Assembly (NCBI GenBank): GCA_947630345.1
Contig: CANRHF010000049.1
Span: forward strand, 1-11,895
Direction: 5' to 3'
From: an uncultured Oscillospiraceae bacterium
Lineage (GTDB): Bacteria > Bacillota > Clostridia > Oscillospirales > Oscillospiraceae
Length of the DNA: 11,895 nucleotides
In this document: positions 1 to 5,600 of the stretch, piece after piece
Layout: each line of letters begins with the position of its first letter
Position numbering within the stretch: position 1 is the stretch's first letter
The notes under the pieces: generated by a model
What the model was told of the DNA's origin: nothing
The model's database searches: none
What the model saw: the letters and a program-made list of their open reading frames with translations, nothing else
Program-made: the position numbers and the translations under genes

Positions 1-1
1 G

Positions 2-1237
2 ATCGCCCAGCTGGACGCCTTTGACTCCGGCAACCCGGCGGACCCCGCGGCCATCACCGATACCCCGGTCTACGGCGCGAAGAATGGCCGCACCCTGATC
101 GAAATGCGGGGCCTGGACTTTGACGATCCCCAGTGGGACGAGCTGCTGGACCAGCTGACCACCGAGGACTATTTCCAGACCATCTCCCGCTCCGGCTATG
201 GCGTGGAATTCATCGCCTCCGTCAACAAGCCCTTCACCATCGACGCGGACACCGCCGCCGGCCTGATCTACGGCGGCACCGGCAAGATGTTCCCCAATCC
301 CATGACCGTTGCCCAGACCTGGAACCTGGAGATCGCCACGGAATATGGCCGGATGATCGGCAACGAGGCCCTCATCGGCGGCTGCAACGGCTGGTACGCC
401 CCCTCCATGAACATTCACCGGACGCCCTTCTCCGGCCGGAACGGGGAATACTACTCCGAGGACGGATTCCTTTCCGGCGCCGTGGCTTCCCGGGAGATCT
501 ACGAGGCCGCCGCCAAGGGCATGTACACCTTTATCAAGCACTTTGCCTTCAACGATCAGGAGAATCACCGGGGCGACCGGCCGGGCCAGTACAGCGTGGC
601 CACTTGGCTCAACGAGCAGTCCGCCCGGGAGATCTACCTGAAGCCCTTCGAGATGTGCATGAAGGTGGGCGACGTGGAGCTGAACTATGTGGAAAGCGAC
701 GGAAACGGCGGCTACCGGAACGCCAGCCGGATGATCCGGGCCAGCCAGGCGGTCATGACGGCCTTCAACCGGGTGGGCGCCACCTGGACCGGCGGTTCCT
801 ACAATCTGCTCACCGGCCTGCTGCGCAATGAATGGGACTTCCACGGCTTCATCATCACCGACGCCGCCAACGACGGTGTGTTTATGGACGGCTATCAGAT
901 GATCGAGGCGGGCGGCGACGCCAATTCCGCCCGGTTCAACTATGATCCTGACGACGCCGCCACATACCACTATGGCAGAGAGGCTATCCACCGGCTGCTG
1001 TACACCATTGCCAACTCCAACGCCATGAACGGCGCCATGCCTGGCAGCGTGTTCAAGGACGGCATGCGCCTGTCCCAGAAGCTGATCCTGGGGGTGGACG
1101 TGGTGCTCGGCCTGCTGATTTTGTGGTTTGCCTATGTGCTCTTCCGGGGCTTCAAGCCCAGCAAGCGGAAGCTGGCGAAGCTGGAAAAGAAGCGCGCCAA
1201 AAAAGAGGCCAAGCGCCAGGCCAAGCAAAACGGATAA
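2..1237 (+). CDS. Glycoside hydrolase family 3 protein, C-terminal part, membrane-anchored (5' truncated by window edge)
   Basis: The reading frame is open from base 2 and its start lies upstream of the window; 411 residues are visible. The visible part is the GH3 catalytic barrel (the domain called N-terminal in ordinary GH3 enzymes). It shows the conserved stretch NGWYAPSMNIHRTPFSGRN with GEYYSEDGFLSG, then KHFAFNDQENHR near bases 536-570, and GFIITDAAND, whose Asp (bases 860-862) matches the GH3 nucleophile. The barrel is followed by NSNAMNG, one hydrophobic helix at about bases 1082-1144 and a Lys/Arg-rich tail. This implies an outward-facing enzyme with a cytoplasmic C-terminus. The barrel lies last, so the GH3 sandwich domain, with the usual acid/base region, should lie upstream: the permuted domain order known in some clostridial beta-glucosidases. 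The Trp that usually follows the nucleophile is Ala here. Likely role is beta-glycosidase action on short plant or dietary glycans; the exact substrate cannot be told. Confidence 0.88.
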   Translation: MAQLDAFDSGNPADPAAITDTPVYGAKNGRTLIEMRGLDFDDPQWDELLDQLTTEDYFQTISRSGYGVEFIASVNKPFTIDADTAAGLIYGGTGKMFPNPMTVAQTWNLEIATEYGRMIGNEALIGGCNGWYAPSMNIHRTPFSGRNGEYYSEDGFLSGAVASREIYEAAAKGMYTFIKHFAFNDQENHRGDRPGQYSVATWLNEQSAREIYLKPFEMCMKVGDVELNYVESDGNGGYRNASRMIRASQAVMTAFNRVGATWTGGSYNLLTGLLRNEWDFHGFIITDAANDGVFMDGYQMIEAGGDANSARFNYDPDDAATYHYGREAIHRLLYTIANSNAMNGAMPGSVFKDGMRLSQKLILGVDVVLGLLILWFAYVLFRGFKPSKRKLAKLEKKRAKKEAKRQAKQNG

Positions 1238-1244
1238 TATTTCA

Positions 1245-1272
1245 AAAGCCCGCCGGTCCCCCGGCGGGCTTT
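1245..1272. terminator. Bidirectional intrinsic terminator after the GH3 gene
   Basis: A perfect 12-bp stem (AAAGCCCGCCGG with CCGGCGGGCTTT) closes a 4-base loop and begins 7 bases after the GH3 stop codon. The plus transcript ends the stem in CTTTCGCTT. The minus transcript reads CTTTTGAAATATT, a slightly better U-tract, so the element can stop both the GH3 gene and read-through from the opposing DUF4358 operon. Confidence 0.85.
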
Positions 1273-1300
1273 CGCTTATGAAAAGAGGGGAGAAGCATCC

Positions 1301-1332
1301 ATTCCCCATCGGCAAAATTGCCGATGGGGAAT
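1301..1332 (-). terminator. Perfect hairpin just downstream of the DUF4358 gene; possible terminator or 3'-end stabiliser
   Basis: The 15-base arms ATTCCCCATCGGCAA and TTGCCGATGGGGAAT are separated by 2 bases, so the real loop is about AAAATT. The stem starts 11 bases beyond the stop codon of the minus-strand lipoprotein gene. Neither strand has a proper U-run next to the stem: minus continues GGATGCTTCTCC and plus continues GACCGAAGGG. It may therefore be a 3'-end protecting structure or a weak terminator backed up by the hairpin at 1245-1272. Confidence 0.45.
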
Positions 1333-1343
1333 GACCGAAGGGG

Positions 1344-1865
1344 TCAATTACGGTTTTCCGCCGCACCGCTGATCAGCTGGTGGCAAAGGCCGGACAGTGC
1401 CTCTCGATCCTCCCCAATGGCGAAGAGGAGATATTTGCCATTGCGCTCCAGAATGAAGTTCTCAAACCGCGCCGCCTGCTCCGGAAAATACATCTCGAAC
1501 CCCGTTCTCTGGTCCTCGGCATAGGTTTTCAGCGCTTCTTCTAACCGATCCGCCGCTTTCGCGTCGGTCCCCTCGAGCAGAATAAACTGATTGGCCGAAG
1601 AACCCACCGTCACGCCGTAGTATCTGGCGTCCACCAAATCCGCTGTCGACGCTTCGACCCGATCCCCATCCAGGAGCAAAAGCTCCGGCACCGATCCAGG
1701 GTCCATCATGGCCATTTCCCCGGAAAAATACCCGCTGGCGCACAGAGTTTGGGCAATGGCGTCCAGATCCAATTCCATTTCCTCATTGTGCGCCGTTTCC
1801 TCGCAGGCGGAGAGGGAGAAAAGGAGAAGCGCGGCCATGACGGCTGATAAAAGTCGTTTTCTCAT
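1344..1865 (-). CDS. DUF4358 domain lipoprotein
   Basis: This 173-residue protein starts MRKRLLSAVMAALLLFSLSAC, a short lipoprotein signal peptide with an LSAC lipobox, so it should be lipidated at that Cys and held on the outer face of the membrane. The rest fits DUF4358: an N-terminal LDAIAQTL segment, YYGVTVGSSANQFILLEG, KAADRLEEALKTYAEDQ, then ARFENFILERNGKYLLFAIG and a C-terminal helix. The family is common in clostridial surface lipoproteins and has no established activity that I know of. The ATG at 1865 was chosen because a GAGGTGA ribosome site precedes it by about 11 bases and because translation from it gives the signal peptide. That ribosome site overlaps the stop codon of the upstream anti-sigma-like gene, so the two are probably translationally linked. 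It is the last gene of the sigma operon and may be a sensor, a regulated output or an accessory to the membrane protein. Confidence 0.8.
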   Translation of the reverse strand: MRKRLLSAVMAALLLFSLSACEETAHNEEMELDLDAIAQTLCASGYFSGEMAMMDPGSVPELLLLDGDRVEASTADLVDARYYGVTVGSSANQFILLEGTDAKAADRLEEALKTYAEDQRTGFEMYFPEQAARFENFILERNGKYLLFAIGEDREALSGLCHQLISGAAENRN

Positions 1866-1875
1866 GGAATCGGTT

Positions 1876-2691
1876 TCACCTCGTTTCCAGCTCAAACTGG
1901 TCGGCCCAGGTGTGAAGGAGCTCGTCGGCCTGGGCGGCGGCGGAGGGCGGGTAAGCGGCGTGGAGGGTGTAGAGGATGCCGGCACAGATGATGTGGCCGT
2001 CATAGGTGACAAAGCCGCTCTCCAGAGTGGTTGAGCGGAGCACATGGCAGGTGTAACCCCCAGCGGCGGTGAATTTCTCCTCCGTGTAATCCACATCCTC
2101 CGTGGCGCGGGCGCTGAAGATGGCGTCCGAAGAGTCGTTCTCCGTGCGCAGCCACGCCTCGGCCTGGAGAAGCACGTCCCCCTTCCGGCATTGGGTTATC
2201 ATGCTCACACTGGCGATTTCCCCCTGCTGTCCACCATAGACGGAGATCGTCGTCCCCGCCTCCTCCACATTCCAACGGATGGGCCGGAGCTCCTCAAGGC
2301 CCACATACTCCAGGGCCTGGGCGGCGGTGCTGAACGTGCGGATATAGACGTTGGGGTCCTGGTTTGACCAGGGGGCGGCCTCCTCCAGCTGGCGGCGGAT
2401 GAGCGCCGGGACCTCCCGAATTTCGCCGGTCAGTGCCTTTTCCGGGAACGGCGTCAGCTGGGCGTAGATGTCGTAGCCGGACTCAAAGCCCCGGTCCCCC
2501 TTTCGGAACTTCTCCAAGAGCATGGTCCCCGCCCCGGTGGCTGCGACGGTAACCGGCACCAGAACGAGGCACACGCAGGCGGCGGCAAGCAAGACCCGCA
2601 CGGCCCGGCTACGCCGTTTTTTTGGAAGCTCGGCGTCCATCAGGTCCTCGTCAATGAGGCCAAGGACGTCGGCGATCCTCGGTACGTTCAT
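1876..2691 (-). CDS. Single-pass membrane protein, probable anti-sigma factor of the adjacent ECF sigma
   Basis: The protein has 271 residues. Its N-terminus (MNVPRIADVLGLIDEDLMDA, then ELPKKRRS) is a short cytoplasmic segment resembling the 'IDDDLIEEA..KKKR' pattern of clostridial anti-sigma-like membrane proteins encoded next to ECF sigma genes. One transmembrane helix follows at about residues 31-54 (VRVLLAAACVCLVLVPVTVA). The remaining ~215 residues should be extracytoplasmic and match no domain I recognise with certainty. The start ATG at 2691 overlaps the sigma stop codon as ATGA, and AGGAAGG lies 9 bases upstream. This points to coupled translation and roughly equal synthesis, as expected for a sigma/anti-sigma pair. 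The cytoplasmic part is short and lacks an obvious zinc-binding ZAS motif (HxxxCxxC). If it sequesters sigma it does so by another fold, or it acts only as a sensor. Confidence 0.72.
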   Translation of the reverse strand: MNVPRIADVLGLIDEDLMDAELPKKRRSRAVRVLLAAACVCLVLVPVTVAATGAGTMLLEKFRKGDRGFESGYDIYAQLTPFPEKALTGEIREVPALIRRQLEEAAPWSNQDPNVYIRTFSTAAQALEYVGLEELRPIRWNVEEAGTTISVYGGQQGEIASVSMITQCRKGDVLLQAEAWLRTENDSSDAIFSARATEDVDYTEEKFTAAGGYTCHVLRSTTLESGFVTYDGHIICAGILYTLHAAYPPSAAAQADELLHTWADQFELETR

Positions 2692-3242
2692 ATGGAAATA
2701 CCTTCCTTTCTTAGATCCTCTCTCAGACGGTTCCGGACACGAAACAGGAGGGATTTCACCTTGTTTTCGCTGAAGCCGTACCGTCCGGCGATATCCCGCA
2801 CGGAGTCGAAGTACCAGTAGCGTCGGACGAATATGCACCGGGCCTCCGGGCTCTGTTCTTTGAGAAAACGCCCAATGAGCTGGGCCAGCTCCTCGTCCTT
2901 CACATCAGGTCGGAAGCTTTCGTCCGGCAGGACCTCCGCAAGCTCTGACAGGGGCACCAGGCACCCGGCAGAGCGTTTCCCGGCGGCGTCGTGGCGGAGC
3001 CTTTTCAGGGCTTGGCGGCGGGTGACGCCGGCGGCGAACGCCTTCAGGCTCCGGGGCCTTGCCGGGGGAATGGCGTCCCAAAGCGCCAGGTAGACGTCGT
3101 TGACACATTCCTCCGCATCCTGGGCGGAACCCAGGATGTTGTTCGCCAGCTGACGGCAGAGGGGGCCGTACTTGGCCTCCGTCTCCCGGAGCGCCCGCTC
3201 GTCCCGGGCAATATAGAGTTGGATAATCGCCTCGTCCTCCAC
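2688..3242 (-). CDS. ECF-type RNA polymerase sigma factor (sigma-70 family)
   Basis: The protein has 184 residues with the two ECF domains and no other regions. Sigma region 2 spans about residues 20-88 and includes QDAEECVNDVYLALWDAIP, the core-polymerase binding and -10 recognition part. Region 4 spans about 113-178 and ends in a helix-turn-helix with RRYWYFDSVRDIAGRYGFSE and NKVKSLLFRVRNRL, which reads the -35 element. This style (DAEECVND, RYWYFDS, FSENKVKS) is typical of a large clostridial ECF group. Translation starts at GTG 3242 with AAGGAGG 7 bases upstream. The stop codon overlaps the next gene's ATG. It should direct transcription of its own operon and possibly other envelope genes when released from the membrane partner. 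The inducing signal is unknown. Confidence 0.9.
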   Translation of the reverse strand: MEDEAIIQLYIARDERALRETEAKYGPLCRQLANNILGSAQDAEECVNDVYLALWDAIPPARPRSLKAFAAGVTRRQALKRLRHDAAGKRSAGCLVPLSELAEVLPDESFRPDVKDEELAQLIGRFLKEQSPEARCIFVRRYWYFDSVRDIAGRYGFSENKVKSLLFRVRNRLREDLRKEGISI

Positions 3243-3280
3243 GCTTTCGCCTCCTTTTCCTTTCAGGGCCCTTCACCCTA

Positions 3281-3309
3281 TATGTACCCTTTTTTCTCTC
3301 CCCGGTTGC
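3281..3309 (-). promoter_or_regulatory. Candidate ECF-dependent (autoregulatory) promoter of the sigma operon
   Basis: Read on the minus strand, GCAACC (3309-3304) is followed after 17 bases by TACATATAGGG (from 3286), about 40 bases before the GTG start. AAC-containing -35 boxes are characteristic of ECF promoters, and no good sigma-A TTGACA/TATAAT pair lies nearer to the gene. Self-activation is the usual behaviour of such operons. The assignment rests on motif resemblance only. Confidence 0.45.
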
Positions 3310-3359
3310 GGAAAAGGGAAAAAATAGTTTCAATTCAAGCCTTGTCGAATTGGGACGAG

Positions 3360-3380
3360 AAAAAAGCCGCGGGACCCGCG
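3360..3380 (-). terminator. Small terminator-like hairpin upstream of the sigma promoter
   Basis: The perfect palindrome CGCGGG-A-CCCGCG (3368-3380) can fold as a 5-bp stem with a 3-base loop. On the minus strand it is followed by GC and then six T (3365-3360). It lies 51 bases upstream of the candidate -35 box of the sigma gene and could block read-through from the tRNA transcription unit. The stem is short, so confidence is low. Confidence 0.35.
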
Positions 3381-3419
3381 TGTTCCACGGCGTAGTGCTG
3401 TCCATTTCCAAATATAACT

Positions 3420-3456
3420 AAAGCCTTGATTTCGTTTTCAAAATCAAGACTTTTTT
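3420..3456. terminator. Hairpin with flanking A- and T-runs, probable bidirectional terminator
   Basis: AAAGCCTTGATTT (3420-3432) pairs with AAATCAAGACTTT (3441-3453) around an 8-base loop. In the plus transcript one C-A mismatch is present and the stem runs into TTTTTT (3451-3456). In the minus transcript the same position becomes a G-U pair and the stem is continuous, with a weaker tail (CTTTAGTTATATTT). The T-run favours the plus direction, although no plus-strand gene precedes it here; in the minus direction it would back up the tRNA terminator. Confidence 0.5.
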
Positions 3457-3462
3457 GGTAGA

Positions 3463-3504
3463 CAAAAATGTGAGGTATACGAACAACCAGTGTTCGTATA
3501 CCTC
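3463..3504 (-). terminator. Intrinsic terminator of tRNA-Val
   Basis: A perfect 14-bp stem (GAGGTATACGAACA, 3472-3485, with TGTTCGTATACCTC, 3491-3504) closes a 5-base loop. On the minus strand it starts 5 bases after the tRNA CCA end. It is followed by ACA and then a run of five T (3467-3463), the classic layout for ending a short tRNA transcript. Confidence 0.85.
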
Positions 3505-3509
3505 GCAAG

Positions 3510-3586
3510 TGGTGGAGACTACAGGACTCGAACCTGTGACCTCATGCGTGTGAAGCATGCGCTCTAACCTGCTGAGCTAAGCCTCC
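3510..3586 (-). tRNA. tRNA-Val (anticodon CAC), CCA encoded
   Basis: The minus strand folds as a complete 77-base cloverleaf. The acceptor is GGAGGCT with AGTCTCC (one G-T pair), and the D arm is GCTC-AGCAGGTTA-GAGC. The anticodon stem CATGC/GCATG holds the loop TTCACAC, placing CAC after the invariant T33. The variable segment AGGTC and the T arm ACAGG-TTCGAGT-CCTGT follow. Discriminator A and an encoded CCA complete the 3' end. CAC reads the GUG valine codon, which is frequent in the neighbouring genes (for example in glnS and pyrH). It has its own strong promoter and terminator, so it is transcribed independently of glnS. Confidence 0.96.
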
Positions 3587-3600
3587 GGGTGACGAGGTGT

Positions 3601-3628
3601 ATTATACCACGAATTGGGAAAATGTCAA
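3601..3628 (-). promoter_or_regulatory. Consensus sigma-A promoter of tRNA-Val
   Basis: The minus strand shows TTGACA (3628-3623), a 16-base spacer and TATAAT (3606-3601), both hexamers perfect, with TGG before the -10 box giving an extended -10. Initiation would fall about 7-8 bases upstream of the mature tRNA 5' end at 3586, leaving almost no leader. The spacer is one base short of the 17-base optimum. Confidence 0.88.
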
Positions 3629-3640
3629 GACTTTCTTGGG

Positions 3641-3684
3641 AAAAAGTTTCACTCTGCCCTCCGCCGGAGGGGCGGAGGGCAGAG
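3641..3684 (-). terminator. Intrinsic terminator of glnS
   Basis: The 14-bp perfect stem CTCTGCCCTCCGCC (3652-3665) with GGCGGAGGGCAGAG (3671-3684) has a 5-base loop and begins 6 bases past the glnS stop codon. The minus strand continues TGAAAC and then five T (3645-3641). It separates glnS from the tRNA-Val promoter 13 bases further on. Confidence 0.82.
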
Positions 3685-3690
3685 GAGCGC

Positions 3691-5364
3691 CTATTTTCCT
3701 GGCCGGTAGCTGTCCTTCAAGCTCACGGAGCGGTTGAAGACCAGATGGCCGGGAGCGGAGTCCTTGCTGTCCGGGCAGAAGTAGCCCAGTCGCATGAACT
3801 GGTAGGAAGCGGGAGCCTGGGCATCCCGCAGGCTGGCTTCCACCTTGCAGCCGGTGAGGATCTCCAGGGAATCGGGATTCAGGCAGGCCAGGAAATCCTT
3901 CCCGGCGGCGTCGGGGTCCGGGTCGTTGAATAGATTGGAATACTGCCGCACCTCCGCATCGCAGCAGTTGGAGGCGTCCACCCAGTGGATGGTGCTCTTG
4001 ACCTTCCGCCCGTCGGCGGGGTCGCCGCCCCGGGAGTCCGGGTCGTACTCGCAGAGGACCTCGGTCACGTTTCCGGCCTCGTCCTTGACGCAGCCGGTAC
4101 ACTTGACCACATAGGCGCCCTTCAGCCGCACCTCGTTGCCGGGGAAGAGGCGGAAGAATTTGCCCACCTTCTCCTCCATAAAGTCGTCGGCCTCGATCCA
4201 CAGGTCCCGGGAGAAGGTGACGGGCCGGGTGCCGGCGTGCTCGTCCATGGGGTTATTTTCAATGTCGAAGACCTCCTGCCGGCCCTCGGGGTAGTTGGTG
4301 ACGGTGAGCTTGATCGGTTTCAGCACAGCCATGACCCGGGTGGCGGTCTCGTTCAGGTCCTCCCGAAGGCAGTGCTCCAGGAAGTCGTAGGCGATGGTAT
4401 TGGGGGCCTTGGCCACGCCCACCCGGTCGCAGAAGGTACGGATGCTCTTGGGGGTGTAGCCCCGGCGGCGCAGGCCGCAGAGGGTGGGCATTCTGGGGTC
4501 GTCCCAGCCGGAGACCCGGCCCTCCTCCACCAGCTGGCGGAGCTTCCGCTTGGACATAACGGTGTGGTCGATGCCCAAACGGGCGAACTCGATCTGCCGG
4601 GGATGGCAGGGGACGGAGACGTGCTCCACCACCCAGTTGTAAAGAGGCCGGTGGTTCTCATATTCCAGAGAGCAGAGGCTGTGGGTGATGCCCTCCAGGG
4701 CGTCCTGAATGGGGTGGGCGAAGTCGTACATGGGGTAGATGCACCACTTGTCCCCCTGGCGGTGATGATTCATGTGGCGAATCCGGTAAATCACCGGGTC
4801 GCGCATATTGAAGTTGCCGGAGGCCAGATCGATCTTGGCCCGGAGGGTGCAGGCGCCGTCCGGGAATTCCCCGGCCCGCATCCGGCGGAAAAGGTCCAGA
4901 TTTTCCTCGATGGGCCGGTCCCGGTAGGGGGAGACGGCGGGATGGGTCAGATCTCCCCGGTACTCCTTAAATTCCTCCGCGCTCAGCTGGCAGACGTAGG
5001 CCAGCCCCTTCTGGATCAGCTCCTCGGCAAACTGGTAGGTCTGCTCAAAGTAGTCCGAGCCGTAGTAGAACCGGTCGCCCCAGTCGAAGCCCAGCCAGTG
5101 GATATCCTCCTGGATGGCCTCCACATACTCCGTGTCCTCCTTGGTGGGATTGGTGTCGTCCATTCGCAGATTGCACATTCCACCGTACTTTTCAGCGGTG
5201 CCGAAGTCGATAATCAGGGCCTTGCAGTGGCCGATGTGGAGATACCCGTTGGGCTCCGGAGGAAACCGGGTGTGGACCGTCTTCCCCTCGAACTGCCCGC
5301 CGGGGGCGATGTCTTCGTCAATAAAGGCGTGGATAAAATTTTTGCTTTCGGTTGCTTCCGCCAT
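3691..5364 (-). CDS. glnS: Glutaminyl-tRNA synthetase (GlnRS)
   Basis: This cytoplasmic class I synthetase charges tRNA-Gln with glutamine using ATP. The protein has 557 residues from the chosen start, the usual full length. The Rossmann catalytic domain carries FPPEPNGYLHIGH (HIGH at residues 43-46), RMDDTNP typical of the GlnRS/GluRS group, and the KMSKS-equivalent VMSKRK at about 269-274. The two beta-barrel anticodon-binding domains follow from about residue 340 to the end, with YSNLFNDPDPDA and ASYQFMRLGYF near the C-terminus. ATG 5364 is preferred because the GAGAGGA ribosome site lies 11 bases upstream. An in-frame ATG at 5376, adding MERI, overlaps that site and would leave no spacing. 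The gene is monocistronic, divergent from pyrH, with its own promoter and terminator. Many Firmicutes lack GlnRS and use the GatCAB amidation route instead, so its presence implies direct glutaminylation and possibly ancient transfer. Confidence 0.96.
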   Translation of the reverse strand: MAEATESKNFIHAFIDEDIAPGGQFEGKTVHTRFPPEPNGYLHIGHCKALIIDFGTAEKYGGMCNLRMDDTNPTKEDTEYVEAIQEDIHWLGFDWGDRFYYGSDYFEQTYQFAEELIQKGLAYVCQLSAEEFKEYRGDLTHPAVSPYRDRPIEENLDLFRRMRAGEFPDGACTLRAKIDLASGNFNMRDPVIYRIRHMNHHRQGDKWCIYPMYDFAHPIQDALEGITHSLCSLEYENHRPLYNWVVEHVSVPCHPRQIEFARLGIDHTVMSKRKLRQLVEEGRVSGWDDPRMPTLCGLRRRGYTPKSIRTFCDRVGVAKAPNTIAYDFLEHCLREDLNETATRVMAVLKPIKLTVTNYPEGRQEVFDIENNPMDEHAGTRPVTFSRDLWIEADDFMEEKVGKFFRLFPGNEVRLKGAYVVKCTGCVKDEAGNVTEVLCEYDPDSRGGDPADGRKVKSTIHWVDASNCCDAEVRQYSNLFNDPDPDAAGKDFLACLNPDSLEILTGCKVEASLRDAQAPASYQFMRLGYFCPDSKDSAPGHLVFNRSVSLKDSYRPGK

Positions 5365-5404
5365 GATGCGTTCCATCCTCTCTTGTGCCTTTTAATGATG
5401 TGTC

Positions 5405-5433
5405 ATTATACCCGATTTTGACCGCGTTTGCAA
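5405..5433 (-). promoter_or_regulatory. Sigma-A promoter of glnS
   Basis: On the minus strand TTGCAA (5433-5428) is separated by 17 bases from a perfect TATAAT (5410-5405). The -10 box lies 40 bases before the chosen glnS start, so the leader is only about 30-35 bases. That is too short for a T-box or other large riboswitch. Confidence 0.78.
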
Positions 5434-5447
5434 CCGAAAATCCCGCC

Positions 5448-5462
5448 GAAATCCCGGATTTC
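5448..5462. repeat. 15-bp palindrome in the glnS/pyrH intergenic region, possible operator
   Basis: GAAATCC-C-GGATTTC is a perfect inverted repeat 14 bases upstream of the glnS -35 box and about 100 bases upstream of the pyrH -35 box. It is preceded by a near-copy of its left half (GAAAATCCCG) and partly overlaps a second small inverted repeat, TTCCC-CGAAT-GGGAA (5460-5474). It may be a protein binding site; no known regulator box is recognised. Confidence 0.3.
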
Positions 5463-5560
5463 CCCGAATGGGAATGTGTGGATTTTGCACAGGCTGTCAC
5501 CTCCCGACCAGGGGAATTGTGAAATTTGCGAAAACTCTCTGAAAATTTGAAAAATTTGGG

Positions 5561-5589
5561 TTGTCATTTCGGCTGTCTTATATTAAAAT
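5561..5589 (+). promoter_or_regulatory. Candidate sigma-A promoter of the pyrH operon with upstream A-tracts
   Basis: TTGTCA (5561-5566) and TAAAAT (5584-5589) are 17 bases apart. Immediately upstream are A/T tracts beginning at 5522, 5531, 5542 and 5550, spaced roughly one helical turn apart, as in an UP element or bent DNA. The expected start, near 5596, leaves only about 20 bases before the pyrH TTG codon. Confidence 0.6.
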
Positions 5590-5600
5590 AGGGGAGAATA

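Noticed and set aside
1128..1524. Small plus-strand open frames at the end of the GH3 gene and across the hairpins
   Set aside because: They run out of frame through GH3, across the terminator or antisense to the DUF4358 gene, with no ribosome site and no coding signature.
3480..3497. CGAAC...GTTCG inverted repeat resembling a Gram-positive LexA (SOS) box
   Set aside because: The half-sites are 7 bases apart instead of the 4 required, and the repeat is simply the upper stem of the tRNA-Val terminator.
5374..5376. Upstream ATG as the glnS start (adds MERI)
   Set aside because: It overlaps the only ribosome binding site, leaving no spacing; the ATG at 5364 has a usable 11-base distance and gives the typical N-terminus.
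5365..5404. T-box riboswitch before glnS
   Set aside because: The TATAAT box is only about 40 bases before the start codon, and no T-box core or terminator/antiterminator fold is present in that space.
3985..5421. Very long open frame (about 478 codons) on the plus strand opposite glnS
   Set aside because: It lies wholly antisense to a clear, full-length glnS. The open frame is a by-product of GC-rich codon bias, its translation is low-complexity Gly/Val/Leu-rich, and it matches no family.
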